Shown here piece after piece: positions 26,683 to 35,914 of a DNA stretch of 43,178 nucleotides. Position numbers and translations under genes: made by a program. A model generated the notes under the pieces. It did no database searches, was not told where the DNA came from, and saw only the letters and a program-made list of their open reading frames with translations. The stretch comes from CALMFQ01 sp964495595 (GTDB lineage Bacteria > Pseudomonadota > Gammaproteobacteria > Burkholderiales > SCOH01), in the NCBI GenBank assembly GCA_964495595.1, contig CAZBWH010000020.1, positions 1-43,178 of the forward strand, given 5' to 3'. The stretch's first letter is position 1; each line of letters begins with the position of its first letter.

Positions 26683-27561
26683 ATGTCTGGTCCGGCAATG
26701 ATCGGCCACCTGGTGCTGGAAAAACTGGCGCACAGACCCTTGCCCCGCATTCCGGAATCCGAGCTGATCATGCAGGCAGAGCACCAGGTTGCAGCGTTTG
26801 CCGACAGCGGACGTGACCAGGGAATGCTGGCTTACCTGTACCTGTTTCATGCCGTCATGGCCCTGCCGGTCATCCGGCCCGGCGACACCGTACTTGATCT
26901 GGCCTGCGGTCCGGCAAACCAGCTGATGCAGATTGCACGGCTGAATCCGGATGCCCGATTCATCGGCATCGATGCCTCCCGCTCAATGCTGACAGCGGCA
27001 CGCGCTGCCATTGACCACGACCCGCCGGGCAATATTGACCTGCGGCAGGCCGACATGACGTTTCTGGAGGGATTTTCCCCTCACTCGGTCGATAGCGTCC
27101 TGTGCACCATGTCACTGCATCATCTTGCGGATCCTCCCGCGCTCATTCGCTGTCTTGGGCAGATCCGCCGGGTACTCAAGCCCGGTGGCGGGCTGTATCT
27201 GGCCGATTTTGGCCGCCTCAAGCGCCGGTCGACCCAGCGGTATTTTGCCTACGACCGCCAATCCAGTCAGTCGGAACAGTTCACGGCTGATTTCCTGCAG
27301 TCCATGCAAGCGGCCTTCAGTCTGCAAGAGCTCCACGAAGCCGTTACGGCCAATGGACTGTCAGCAAGCTGTTACAGCACGGCGATGGCACCATTTATGG
27401 TCGTGATGCGCAGTTCAGCGCGGCGTACCTGTGAGGCATCCGTCAAACAGCGGGCACGGCAGGCGTTCGCAGCACTGACCCCACGGCAGCAGCGCGACAT
27501 CGACAATCTGGTTCGCTGGTTTGCCCTGGGTGGACTCAGGCTGCCGTTTGCATTGGCCTGA
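26683..27561 (+). CDS. Class I SAM-dependent methyltransferase
   Basis: 292 residues. Motif I VLDLACGPA (70-78), FIGIDASRSML, VDSVLCTMSLHHL and IRRVLKPGGGLYLADF define the Rossmann methyltransferase core; the N-terminal 60 and C-terminal 90 residues are helical and not recognised. It starts 6 bases after the UbiE-like gene with GAG upstream. It converges on the ketoreductase gene with a 12-base gap and no visible terminator. Probably decorates the polyene or its glycan partner; the substrate is unknown. Confidence 0.78.
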   Translation: MSGPAMIGHLVLEKLAHRPLPRIPESELIMQAEHQVAAFADSGRDQGMLAYLYLFHAVMALPVIRPGDTVLDLACGPANQLMQIARLNPDARFIGIDASRSMLTAARAAIDHDPPGNIDLRQADMTFLEGFSPHSVDSVLCTMSLHHLADPPALIRCLGQIRRVLKPGGGLYLADFGRLKRRSTQRYFAYDRQSSQSEQFTADFLQSMQAAFSLQELHEAVTANGLSASCYSTAMAPFMVVMRSSARRTCEASVKQRARQAFAALTPRQQRDIDNLVRWFALGGLRLPFALA

Positions 27562-27573
27562 TCCGGGCAGCGG

Positions 27574-28293
27574 TTACAACATACCACCGTTTACCGAGAC
27601 AATCTGCCCGGTAATGTAGGCCGCATCGTCAGATGCCAGAAAACTGACCAGTGCGGCCACTTCTTCCGGCCTACCGGCCCGTTTGACTGGCACCAGACGG
27701 TGGATGGTGTCGATATCGAAGACGAATTCTGTCATGCCCGATTCGATGATTCCCGGTGCCACCGCGTTCACGGTGATTCCGCGGCTGGCCAGCTCCAGTG
27801 ACAGCGCCTTGGTGGCGGAATTCAAGGCCCCCTTGGCTGCAGCATAGTTGGTCTGGCCGCGATTGCCGGCCAACGCAGCCACCGAGCTGATGTTGATGAT
27901 TCGGCCCCAACGGGTGCGGATCATCGGCATGGTCAGCGGCTGGGTGACATGAAAAAACCCGTTCAATGAAACATTGATAACCGAATGCCACTGTTCGGGG
28001 CGCATGCCCGGAAACACGGCGTCGTCATGAATGCCGGCGTTGTTGACCAGAACCTGGATCGGGCCGGACTCCAGCAGGGTGGCCAATGCGGAGGCCGTAC
28101 CGGCAGCATCGGCCACGTCGAAACAGATGGCTGAAGCCGAATGGCCGGCGGCTTGCAGTTCGGCAGCCAGCGCATCGGCCGCACACCGATTGCGATTGGC
28201 ATGAACGATTACCTGCAAGCCGTCGGCAGCCAGCCGGCGGCAGATGGCTGCGCCAATGGCGCCACTGCCGCCGGTAACCAATGCTCGTTTCAT
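27574..28293 (-). CDS. 3-oxoacyl-ACP reductase, FabG-like (ApeQ-like)
   Basis: 239-residue short-chain dehydrogenase. The NADPH-binding site is VTGGSGAIG (6-14), NNAG lies at 84-87, and the catalytic Ser 137, Tyr 150 and Lys 154 are in place. It should reduce the 3-keto group of each elongation cycle. GGAGG lies about 10 bases before the ATG, 4 bases after the ApeP-like stop. It is the last gene of the leftward 14-gene operon. Confidence 0.9.
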   Translation of the reverse strand: MKRALVTGGSGAIGAAICRRLAADGLQVIVHANRNRCAADALAAELQAAGHSASAICFDVADAAGTASALATLLESGPIQVLVNNAGIHDDAVFPGMRPEQWHSVINVSLNGFFHVTQPLTMPMIRTRWGRIINISSVAALAGNRGQTNYAAAKGALNSATKALSLELASRGITVNAVAPGIIESGMTEFVFDIDTIHRLVPVKRAGRPEEVAALVSFLASDDAAYITGQIVSVNGGML

Positions 28294-28297
28294 GGGT

Positions 28298-28741
28298 TCA
28301 TCCTCCCAGCGCTGCGGCGTTCAATACCACGCTCAGCCGCCCGTCGATCAAGGTTTGCCCGTCAGCAACCAGGGCAAAGGTGTAAAGCGCGGTACTGGCG
28401 GTGCCGGAAATCCGGTCAGCACGTACCAGCAGGGTTTCTACTGTCCCGTTCAGCGATGGGCTGATCCAGCGCACCTCACGGATGCTGGTCAGGTAGCCCA
28501 ATGCAGCCGATGCCGCTGTATCGCTCGCCAGTAGCGCGCTGTGAACGGCCATCGCCTGGGCTGCCAGTTCGATTCCCGCCACCACACCGAGCCGCCCGGA
28601 TTCGGCCAGCGGGTGGTCTGCCTGTCGATGGCAGGTACTGCGGCAGGTGATGTGCTGCTCGTCCCAGCTTGCGACGGAATCCAGCAGGCACATAGCTCCG
28701 GCATGCGGGATATGACGGACAATCCAGTCCCGGTCGATCAT
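28298..28741 (-). CDS. 3-hydroxyacyl-ACP dehydratase subunit, ApeP-like
   Basis: 147 residues of the COG4706-type dehydratase family. It begins with HIPHAGAMCLLD and has VAGIELAAQAMAVH in the central helix, where the conserved Glu resembles the FabZ catalytic acid; the HFPG motif of FabZ is absent. In studied aryl polyene systems this type works as a partner of an ApeI-like protein, which is present here at 36826. The ATG overlaps the CLF-like gene's stop (ATGA). Confidence 0.85.
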   Translation of the reverse strand: MIDRDWIVRHIPHAGAMCLLDSVASWDEQHITCRSTCHRQADHPLAESGRLGVVAGIELAAQAMAVHSALLASDTAASAALGYLTSIREVRWISPSLNGTVETLLVRADRISGTASTALYTFALVADGQTLIDGRLSVVLNAAALGG

Positions 28742-29532
28742 GGCTGCACCACCACGGCCAGGTTCAGCGGGTCGAGGTAATCCAGCACCACCCGCCCCGT
28801 CTGTTGCTGCCCCAATCGCTGCAACAACGGCAAGCTGCGGGCGGTGGGCACACTGCGGCGCAAGGATTCCAGTGTCGGGCAGGCCAGTTCATCGGCTGCG
28901 TCGGCAGTCAGCGACAGCGACAGGGCGGCCCGGCTGTTTGCCGTGCGTACCGGGCTGATGACCATTCCAAGGCCAAAGGCATACGGGATCGGGCGCAGCG
29001 AATACAGCGGCTCGGGGTAAGCGGTATCGAAGGCCACCAGCAAACACGGCGCTGCAGAGGCAAGGGCTTGTGCTGCGGCTTCCAGCAAGCCGGCGGCAAA
29101 GGTGGCATCGTAGGTACACAGACTGGTCGATGCAGCCGTGCAGCGCGTGCCAATGCTCCAGTAGCCCGCAGGCGCATTGTGTACCGAGTTGTGAAACCGG
29201 GTCGGTGAAATCATCCGTTCGGGCGAGGCCAGGGAATCGAGAATGGCATGACAGTTGTCACAATCGCCGCCGGTGGATGAAAACACATTGGCCAATACCG
29301 CCGGGTCGGCACCGGCGTCCCGAACGGCAGCCAGGCCGATGGCCATTGACAGCTTGACCGCATCGCCGGCCCGCCGCCGCTCGGCAGCAGGCAGCATTTC
29401 GGGGGCGGGCAACCGAACCTCCTCTGGCTGGTAACGCCGGTCGCCCCGCAGCATGGCAGCCGCCTGTGGCCAGTCGGCCATTGCCGGTCCGAGCAGGCCG
29501 ATGCCTTCCAGGTAAATGGTGCACTGGCTCAT
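28738..29532 (-). CDS. Ketosynthase-like chain-length factor homologue, active Cys replaced
   Basis: 264 residues, much shorter than a 400-residue ketosynthase, and covering mainly the N-terminal thiolase-fold half. The segment HNAPAGYWSIG then TAASTSL (132-138) aligns with the TACSSS nucleophile motif of ketosynthases, but Ala 134 stands where Cys should be. No HGTAT or STKG motif follows. This suits the non-condensing partner of the neighbouring ketosynthase, like ApeC or CLF in type II PKS. The ATG overlaps the ketosynthase stop, with GGAGGG upstream. Confidence 0.82.
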   Translation of the reverse strand: MSQCTIYLEGIGLLGPAMADWPQAAAMLRGDRRYQPEEVRLPAPEMLPAAERRRAGDAVKLSMAIGLAAVRDAGADPAVLANVFSSTGGDCDNCHAILDSLASPERMISPTRFHNSVHNAPAGYWSIGTRCTAASTSLCTYDATFAAGLLEAAAQALASAAPCLLVAFDTAYPEPLYSLRPIPYAFGLGMVISPVRTANSRAALSLSLTADAADELACPTLESLRRSVPTARSLPLLQRLGQQQTGRVVLDYLDPLNLAVVVQP

Positions 29533-30719
29533 GCGCCCTCCCGCGAAAAGACCAGGCTGCAATTGCTGCCGCCAAAGCCGAAGGAGTTACTCAGTACATG
29601 ACGCAACGGCCGGTCGACCGATTCAAGCAGATAGGCACAGGGTAAATCCGGATCGAGCTGCCGGGTGCCCACTCCAGCGGGCAGCAAGCCGTGCTGCAGC
29701 GCCAGGGCACACATCACGGCCTCGACCCCGCCGGCGGCACCAAGGGTATGGCCGGTGTGCCCCTTGGTCGAGCTACAGGGCACCTCTTGGCCGAATACGG
29801 CCGTGACGGCGGCATGTTCGACTGCGTCATTGCTTGGCGTGGCCGTGCCATGCAGATTGATGTAATCGATCTGCTGCGGCTGCAGGCCGGCTGCGGCCAG
29901 TGCCGCGATCATCGCTCGCCGGGCGCCAGCGCCTTCCGGGTGCGGACTGGACATGTGATAGGCATCGCTGGTTTCCCCGGTGCCGGTCAGCAAGATGCCA
30001 GAGCCGGGCCGGGCCGGTTTTTCCAGCAGCGCAAAGCCGGCTGCCTCTCCGGCGGAAATGCCGCTGCGCCGGGCATCGAACGGTGCGCAAGGCTCGGAAG
30101 AAATCAGCTGCAGCGAGCCGAATCCGTACAGGGTTGTCAGGCACAGCGAATCGACTCCGCCGACGATCGCAGCGTCGATCAAGCCGATCGACATCATCCG
30201 CCGGGCTGCCGCGAAAACCTTGGCGCTGGATGAGCAGGCCGTTGAAATTACGGTAGCAGGCCCGCTGATGCCAAAATACTGACGGACAAAATCACCAACC
30301 GAAAAAGCATTGTGGGTCTCCCGGTAACGATGACTGAGCGGCAAACGCCCGGTCTGCGGATCGCGGTGGCGGTAAGCAACTTCCGAACTCAGGATGCCGG
30401 ATGTGCTGGTTCCCATGAACACCCCGATCCGATGCGCCCCGTGCCGCGAAACGGATTCGGCTGCCCGCTCGGCAAACCCGTCCTGCTCAAGTCCCAGTTG
30501 CGCCAGCCGGTTGTTGCGGCAGTCAAATGCCTGCAGATCGCTGCGCAGCCGTACATCATCCAGGCCGGGGACTTCACCCAGGCACATTTCGTGGTCAAGC
30601 GTCTCCCAACGCTTGCGCACAATGCCGCTGCGACGCTCGCGCAAGGCCTGCAGGTGAACCGGATTACCGGCGCCCAAGGCGCTGGTCAGGGTAAAGGCAC
30701 TCATCGAAAGGGCTTGCAT
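29529..30719 (-). CDS. Beta-ketoacyl-ACP synthase (ApeO-like)
   Basis: 396-residue condensing enzyme with full active site: Cys 162 (STACSSS), His 290 (NLHGTAT), Lys 319 and His 324 (STKGHTGH). It probably forms the elongating KS-CLF heterodimer with the next gene, a feature of type II systems making aryl polyenes. The start at 30719 overlaps the methyltransferase stop (TGATG); more upstream in-frame ATGs lie inside that gene. Confidence 0.9.
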   Translation of the reverse strand: MQALSMSAFTLTSALGAGNPVHLQALRERRSGIVRKRWETLDHEMCLGEVPGLDDVRLRSDLQAFDCRNNRLAQLGLEQDGFAERAAESVSRHGAHRIGVFMGTSTSGILSSEVAYRHRDPQTGRLPLSHRYRETHNAFSVGDFVRQYFGISGPATVISTACSSSAKVFAAARRMMSIGLIDAAIVGGVDSLCLTTLYGFGSLQLISSEPCAPFDARRSGISAGEAAGFALLEKPARPGSGILLTGTGETSDAYHMSSPHPEGAGARRAMIAALAAAGLQPQQIDYINLHGTATPSNDAVEHAAVTAVFGQEVPCSSTKGHTGHTLGAAGGVEAVMCALALQHGLLPAGVGTRQLDPDLPCAYLLESVDRPLRHVLSNSFGFGGSNCSLVFSREGA

Positions 30720-31435
30720 CAGGTCACCCGGCAAATCAGCATCACATTGGCAAACGGAGTGCCACGACTCATCGGCAGCGCCTGCACGGCAAAACCCCGT
30801 GCCTGCAGAATCTGCAACCATTCGGCTAAAGGCCGGCAATAGGTGGGCGCAACCGGATGGCCCTGTAGCCTCGCCATCTGCCGATCCACCCATTGACTGA
30901 ACCGGAAGCGCCAGCCTCCGGCCGCATCCCCCACCCGGGTGATGAACACGCCACTGCTCCCGAGCGCATCCCGAATACGGTCCAGCAGGCGATCCTGTTC
31001 GGCATGCGGAATGTAATGCAGGACATCGAGGATCGCCACGGCATCAATGTCCGCCATCACGGCCTGTCGCATGTCTCCTGCGACCAGCGACACCCGGTTG
31101 CCGAACAGCGGTTGCAGCGCTGCATTGCCGCAGGCCACCTCCCGCGCGACCAGTTCCACGCCCCGAAACCGCACCCCACGCGGCGGTGCATCTCCTTGCC
31201 ACTGCCCTGCACTGGCCAGGGACTCGGCTGCCAGACACCAGGCAGCAAGCAATCCCCGGCCGCACCCCAGGTCGAGCACACTGGCGCCGTCATGCAGCAC
31301 CCGCTGATCGAGCAGCGCAGCAAAGATCGGATCGCCCGACAGCTTGCCGCGCGCCCAGTAGTAGTCGCTCCGGCCCACCGACCGGTAAGGCTGGGTTGCC
31401 CGATCGAGCAGGCGTTGTTTCAGTCTGTTTTGCAT
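30719..31435 (-). CDS. Class I SAM-dependent methyltransferase (cluster operon)
   Basis: 238 residues. Motif I VLDLGCGRG (53-61), VELVAREVA and VAILDVLHYIPHAEQDRLL mark a Rossmann methyltransferase. Such a gene sits beside the ketosynthases in most aryl polyene clusters and is presumed to methylate the aryl ring. The start overlaps the deacetylase 3' end by 16 bases, and its stop overlaps the ketosynthase start. It is unlike the two plus-strand methyltransferases in length and N terminus. Confidence 0.82.
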   Translation of the reverse strand: MQNRLKQRLLDRATQPYRSVGRSDYYWARGKLSGDPIFAALLDQRVLHDGASVLDLGCGRGLLAAWCLAAESLASAGQWQGDAPPRGVRFRGVELVAREVACGNAALQPLFGNRVSLVAGDMRQAVMADIDAVAILDVLHYIPHAEQDRLLDRIRDALGSSGVFITRVGDAAGGWRFRFSQWVDRQMARLQGHPVAPTYCRPLAEWLQILQARGFAVQALPMSRGTPFANVMLICRVT

Positions 31436-32220
31436 GCTTGTTGCAAGGTTACGGTTACGAGCTGACGTGCGGCCACGTCGTCGAGCAGCCTGGGCAGGAC
31501 ATCGAGGACAACCGGTCGTCCCCTGGGGCCTGTGGCGGCATTGCCATCGTGCAGCAGCAAGATGGCGCCGGCTGACAAATCGCGCGCGAGTTTAGCATAA
31601 ACCTGCTCGGGGTCCTTGACCCGGGTATCGAAACCTCGCCGGGTCCAGCACGCCAGCCGAAGGCCGGATTGTTGCAACACCGGATCCAGCAAGGGATTGC
31701 GCAGCCCGGCCATCGGCCGGTAGAACGCCGGCGGGCGGCCGGTGATCCGGCTCAGGGTCTGCTGCGCTTCACCGATCTCGCGCCGCCAGCCGGCGAGCCC
31801 GGATGCCGGGGTGAGCGGATGGTGCCTCTGGCCGTGGTTTTCGATCTCGTGCCCCTCGGCCACGATCTGCCGGCAAAGTGCCGGACAGGCCTGCGCACGG
31901 CTACCGATACAGAAAAAGGTGGCCCGGGCCTGGTATTGACGCAGGATGGCCAGTACCTGCGGTGTGACAAGCGGGTCGGGGCCATCGTCAAAAGTCAGGG
32001 CCACTTCGCGGCGGGCGACGGCACGGGCGGGCAGACGCACCAGATTGTCGCCAAGCAGTGTACTGCGCGGCCAGAGGCCGATCAGGGCAATACCGGCGTG
32101 CAAGGACAGTAATCCGGTCAACAGCCCGGGCCCACTGGCCGGAACAAACAGGTAGGTCGCAGCAGCGAGCGGGTGCAGGGCGATGGCCCACCGCAAGAAC
32201 CGGGACGGTCGCCAGGCCAT
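31420..32220 (-). CDS. Polysaccharide deacetylase (NodB domain), membrane-anchored
   Basis: 266 residues with two N-terminal hydrophobic segments (about 11-27 and 33-50), then a NodB carbohydrate esterase 4 domain. LTFDDGPDP (75-83, the metal-binding Asp pair), NHGQRHHP (His 129 and 133 as metal ligands) and FYRPMAG with the catalytic Arg region are present, plus LLLHDG near the end. It should remove N-acetyl groups from a sugar, probably on the periplasmic or membrane-surface side. The ATG is 2 bases after the hydrolase TAA with GGAGGCGGGG upstream. Confidence 0.83.
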   Translation of the reverse strand: MAWRPSRFLRWAIALHPLAAATYLFVPASGPGLLTGLLSLHAGIALIGLWPRSTLLGDNLVRLPARAVARREVALTFDDGPDPLVTPQVLAILRQYQARATFFCIGSRAQACPALCRQIVAEGHEIENHGQRHHPLTPASGLAGWRREIGEAQQTLSRITGRPPAFYRPMAGLRNPLLDPVLQQSGLRLACWTRRGFDTRVKDPEQVYAKLARDLSAGAILLLHDGNAATGPRGRPVVLDVLPRLLDDVAARQLVTVTLQQACKTD

Positions 32221-32222
32221 GC

Positions 32223-32891
32223 TTACCCCGCCTCCGGAAGTACCGGCAGCCAGCCGCGCTCCAGCCAGCGTTGCCACAGCAGCCGCCAGTAGGGCCAGCT
32301 GTGATCGCCTTCGATCTCGTCAACCTGAGCCGGAGGCAACAGGCTGGCTAGCATGCGCTGGCCCCGGATAAAACGATCGCCCTGCGCCAGCCCGACCCAG
32401 ACAGGTAGCCGGTCAGCCTGGCTTGCCTGGCGGTACAGCCAGGACCACCAGATCCGCTCGAAAGCACCCGAATGCTGCCCTTGGCTCGCCCAGCGGGCCG
32501 GGCCGCCGGCGGCCTCGATCTCCCGCAAGACATCGCCGGTGCCGGGATAGGGAGCCAGCAGACACAGGCCGGCCACCTCGCCGGGGAAGGCAGCAGCGCA
32601 ATGCAGCACGTTGAATGCCCCCAGTGAAATGCCGGCCAGCCAGACCGAACGGTAACCCTGGCCAAGTGCCGGCTGGATTACCTGCCGCTGCAATTCGGCT
32701 GCAGCGGTATGGGCCATCACCTGCTGATAGCACACATCGGCCAGCAACACATCCACGGCCAGCGAACGGCGCCGAACCTCGGCAATGAATCCCTCGGCTA
32801 CCAGATCGTTCAACGACGCCTGGGCCGGTGGCAGCAGAACCACTAAATGATCGGCCTGCCGGCCTGGCAAAGGGTCAAGATAGCGGTGCAT
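32223..32891 (-). CDS. Alpha/beta hydrolase
   Basis: 222 residues. GISLG (87-91, nucleophile Ser 89), a following LCLLAPYPGTG strand and EGDHSWPYW with the putative catalytic His near the C terminus indicate a serine hydrolase. No signal peptide. The gene overlaps the exporter 3' end by 17 bases. It may be a thioesterase releasing the polyene from ACP or an esterase acting on the lipid conjugate; neither is shown. No separate hot-dog thioesterase gene was found in the cluster. Confidence 0.75.
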   Translation of the reverse strand: MHRYLDPLPGRQADHLVVLLPPAQASLNDLVAEGFIAEVRRRSLAVDVLLADVCYQQVMAHTAAAELQRQVIQPALGQGYRSVWLAGISLGAFNVLHCAAAFPGEVAGLCLLAPYPGTGDVLREIEAAGGPARWASQGQHSGAFERIWWSWLYRQASQADRLPVWVGLAQGDRFIRGQRMLASLLPPAQVDEIEGDHSWPYWRLLWQRWLERGWLPVLPEAG

Positions 32892-35325
32892 GGCGAGCAG
32901 GGCGGGCCAGCATGGCCGAGAACAGCAGTGCCAGAAAGGCACCGGTGGCAACCGTAGAGCCGATCGCTGCCAGCACGGGCACCCGTGACATGCCCAGCAC
33001 ACCGAAGCTGACCACGGTAGATACGTTGGCAATCAGCAGCGACACCTCAACCTGCCCGCTGCGGCTTGAGTCAGTGCTGGCAAGTGACACGGCAGACGGA
33101 CGGGCTGCTCCACCCTGGTCGCGGCCCTGCTCCTCGATAACGGGCCAATCCGGTCTCGCTGTTTTGCCCGACTGGCCGCCAGGCGAACTGGCAATGAAAA
33201 ACAACGCATAATTCGACCCGACCGCCACCACCAGCAGCAAGCCGACCAGATGCAGGATATTCAGCCTGATGCCCCCCAGCAACAGCAATGCGGCAGTCAC
33301 GGCCACAGCGCAGGCCAGTGGCACGGCGATCTGCAACGCCGGCACCGGACGGCAGGTCGCGGCCAGCAACAGTACAATCGCCAGACACCCCAACCCGGCC
33401 AGCAGCAGCGCTTCATGCATGTAACGCTCGAACACCAGTGTGGTTTCCTCCAGCAGGTCAATGGCCACCACCTGGCTCAGCCCCGCCTGCCGCAAGGCCT
33501 GATCCACCTGCTCGACATTGATCAGGCCATCGGCGGCGGTTTCGCTGGCCCGCAACGGCATCAGCACCAGATAGTCGCTGGCGCGGCGGATCAGCATTGA
33601 ATCCAGCAACACGGCCACCGAGGTACCTGCCAGAGCGCTGCGATCCAGTAACGGCGCACTGCGTGCGTGATCGACATCACGGAGAAAACCAGCCAGCTTG
33701 TCGCTGCGCAAGGGCAGGCCTGCCAGCGCGATCTGCAGCCGCTGGCCAAGCTCATCGGCGGCTGGCAGTGCTGCCTGCCGGGCCCGTTGGCTGGCCAGGC
33801 TGGGCAGCAGTTGCGCCGGAGAATGAAACCCGCCGATCCGTTGCTGATCCATCAACTGGCGCAGTACCACCGCAGCCCGTTCTGCCAGCACCAGTGCCAA
33901 TTCCTGGTCCGGCGCAGTAAAGCTGGCTACGTAACGCATGTCAGCGCCCCCCAGGTCGGCCCGCAGGCTGGCGTCCAGCTCTCCCTGCGCCTTGGACACC
34001 GGGCTGAGCGCGGTCAGTTGCCGGTTCCACATATCGTCGTGCCGGGCCAGCAGCACCCCGACTGCCGCCAGTGCCAGTACGCCAACCAGCCAGCGCAGTC
34101 GCGACGCAGCGAGAAACACCTGCTGCAGCCGGGCGCCGGTCTGCCGCAAATCACGCACACCTGTGCGGGCCCCTGTCAGGCCGGGCAGTACAAAGCGGGT
34201 GGTCAATACCGCAGCAATCAGGCCGGAAATTGAATACAGGCCGATCTGCGACAGGCCGGGAAAACTGGAACACAAGAGCGCAGCGAAACCGGTAATCGAG
34301 GTCATGACCCCCAGCCGGATGGTGCGCCAGAACGCTGTCTGGTCGCCGTCGCCCCGTTGCAGGAAATAGTAAATCGAATAATCAACGGCTTCACCGATCA
34401 ACGTCGTACCAAAGCCGAGCGTCAAGCCATGGACATGGCCAAAACCGAGGCTGACACAGGCAATCCCGGCCACGGCCCCTGTCGCCACCGGCAGCAGTCC
34501 GAGCAGCAACAGTGGCAGCGAGCGGTAGATCAGCAGCAGCAAGCTGACCACCAGCAGCGTGCCCAGCAAGGCCAGTCGCCCGACTTCGCCCTCGATCGTA
34601 TCGCGGGAAGCCACGGCCATGACGCTGGTGCCGCTCATTATCAGCCGGATGTCCGGACTCTGGCGCTGCAGGGAGGCAAACCGCTGCTGAATGTCGGCCA
34701 GCGCAGCCGCCTGCGCATCGGTGTCCAGTCCCGACTCGCGGATCTGCAACATCAATACCGCCCGGCGAGCATCGCGTGATACCCATACATCGTGTTCGCT
34801 ACGCGGCCTGGCCTCGCCAATGAACTGCTCAAGCATCAGCAGGCTCTCTCCGGTCGGATCGCGTGGCAAAGCTCTTTTTACCAGCAGGCCGCCATCGCCA
34901 GAGAGCGCATCCAGGCTGGTCTGGATCGCTGCCCGCAAGCCGGCGCTGCTGAACCGGTCGTGGTCGACCGCCGGGCTGAGCAAATAGCGCTGCTCGAAAA
35001 AATAGCGCAGGTCATTACCCTGGCTCTCTGCGCCACCATTTTGCACCGAGGAAAATCGCGGGCTTTGAGCCAGGGCTGCAGCCAGTTCGCGGGACAGCCG
35101 AGCCCGCTCGGCCGCCCCGCCCCCCTCGATGCCCAGCAATACCAGCCGGGCAATGGCGCCATCGCGCAGCTGGTCCAGCAACATCTGCTGACGCGGAGTG
35201 GGCGCCTTGGGCATGAATGCAGACAGATCGGCGACGAACTGGGTTCGGGCAATCACCGCTGCGCACAACGCCATGACCACCAGCCAGACTGCCAGCGCAA
35301 GCCGCGACGAGAACGCCGGCTTCAT
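32875..35325 (-). CDS. MMPL/RND-family exporter
   Basis: 816-residue membrane transporter in two halves, each with one leading transmembrane helix, a periplasmic loop domain and five further helices. First loop about 28-235, second about 430-620; hydrophobic bundles near 235-390 and 630-800. Similar to the MMPL-type exporters in aryl polyene and xanthomonadin clusters, proposed to extract the pigment lipid from the inner membrane. The ATG overlaps the LolA-like stop (ATGA), which supports joint function. Confidence 0.87.
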   Translation of the reverse strand: MKPAFSSRLALAVWLVVMALCAAVIARTQFVADLSAFMPKAPTPRQQMLLDQLRDGAIARLVLLGIEGGGAAERARLSRELAAALAQSPRFSSVQNGGAESQGNDLRYFFEQRYLLSPAVDHDRFSSAGLRAAIQTSLDALSGDGGLLVKRALPRDPTGESLLMLEQFIGEARPRSEHDVWVSRDARRAVLMLQIRESGLDTDAQAAALADIQQRFASLQRQSPDIRLIMSGTSVMAVASRDTIEGEVGRLALLGTLLVVSLLLLIYRSLPLLLLGLLPVATGAVAGIACVSLGFGHVHGLTLGFGTTLIGEAVDYSIYYFLQRGDGDQTAFWRTIRLGVMTSITGFAALLCSSFPGLSQIGLYSISGLIAAVLTTRFVLPGLTGARTGVRDLRQTGARLQQVFLAASRLRWLVGVLALAAVGVLLARHDDMWNRQLTALSPVSKAQGELDASLRADLGGADMRYVASFTAPDQELALVLAERAAVVLRQLMDQQRIGGFHSPAQLLPSLASQRARQAALPAADELGQRLQIALAGLPLRSDKLAGFLRDVDHARSAPLLDRSALAGTSVAVLLDSMLIRRASDYLVLMPLRASETAADGLINVEQVDQALRQAGLSQVVAIDLLEETTLVFERYMHEALLLAGLGCLAIVLLLAATCRPVPALQIAVPLACAVAVTAALLLLGGIRLNILHLVGLLLVVAVGSNYALFFIASSPGGQSGKTARPDWPVIEEQGRDQGGAARPSAVSLASTDSSRSGQVEVSLLIANVSTVVSFGVLGMSRVPVLAAIGSTVATGAFLALLFSAMLARPARHAPLS

Positions 35326-35906
35326 TTGAGATCGGCCCCCTGGATGACCATCTCTGAGCGATCGCCATCGGCCTGCTGGAATTCAATCGTCCTGACCGCT
35401 GCCTGTACGCCACCGATACGGATCTGACTGATGATTTGCGCCATGCGTGGCTGCGTGGGCGTGAGCACCAGTTGCCAATTCGCAGCCTGTCCGGTCAGTG
35501 ACAACGAATAGAAGCGCTCCAGCGCCGAACGTTCGCCAGCGAGCGTGGCACGAATACTCTCGACGAACGCGGCCACTTCAGGGCGTTCGGACAGCGAAAC
35601 CGTCATCCGGCGGCCGTTGCTGCGCTCGACCAGCAATCGGTCGCCTTCCAGCGTCAGCGATTCAGGCCTGGGCTTGACGGTGCGCTTTTCCAGCCGGTCC
35701 GGCGCGGTGAATGACAACTCGCCTGAAGACTCCAGCGGCTGATCCAGCATGGCGAGGTATTTTTTCTCCACAAACGTAGCCTTGCCGGATTTTTGCTGGC
35801 CAAGCAATTGCATCAGCTCGGGCACGGTCCAGCCTGCAGCCTGGGCCAGCGCGCAAGGGCCCAGCAGCAGGCAGGCAAGCAGGGCAAATCGGTACGGATT
35901 GGGCAT
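35322..35906 (-). CDS. LolA-like periplasmic lipid carrier
   Basis: 194 residues with a signal peptide (about 1-23, cleavage after AQA) and the LolA-like incomplete beta-barrel pattern: ATFVEKKYLAMLDQPLESSGELSFTAPDRLEK, then paired strands and an amphipathic C terminus. A protein of this type beside an MMPL exporter is standard in aryl polyene clusters and is thought to ferry the product across the periplasm. It differs from housekeeping LolA by context and by the LSFTAPDRL motif. It starts 8 bases after the acyltransferase stop. Confidence 0.83.
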   Translation of the reverse strand: MPNPYRFALLACLLLGPCALAQAAGWTVPELMQLLGQQKSGKATFVEKKYLAMLDQPLESSGELSFTAPDRLEKRTVKPRPESLTLEGDRLLVERSNGRRMTVSLSERPEVAAFVESIRATLAGERSALERFYSLSLTGQAANWQLVLTPTQPRMAQIISQIRIGGVQAAVRTIEFQQADGDRSEMVIQGADLK

Positions 35907-35914
35907 GATCGGTC

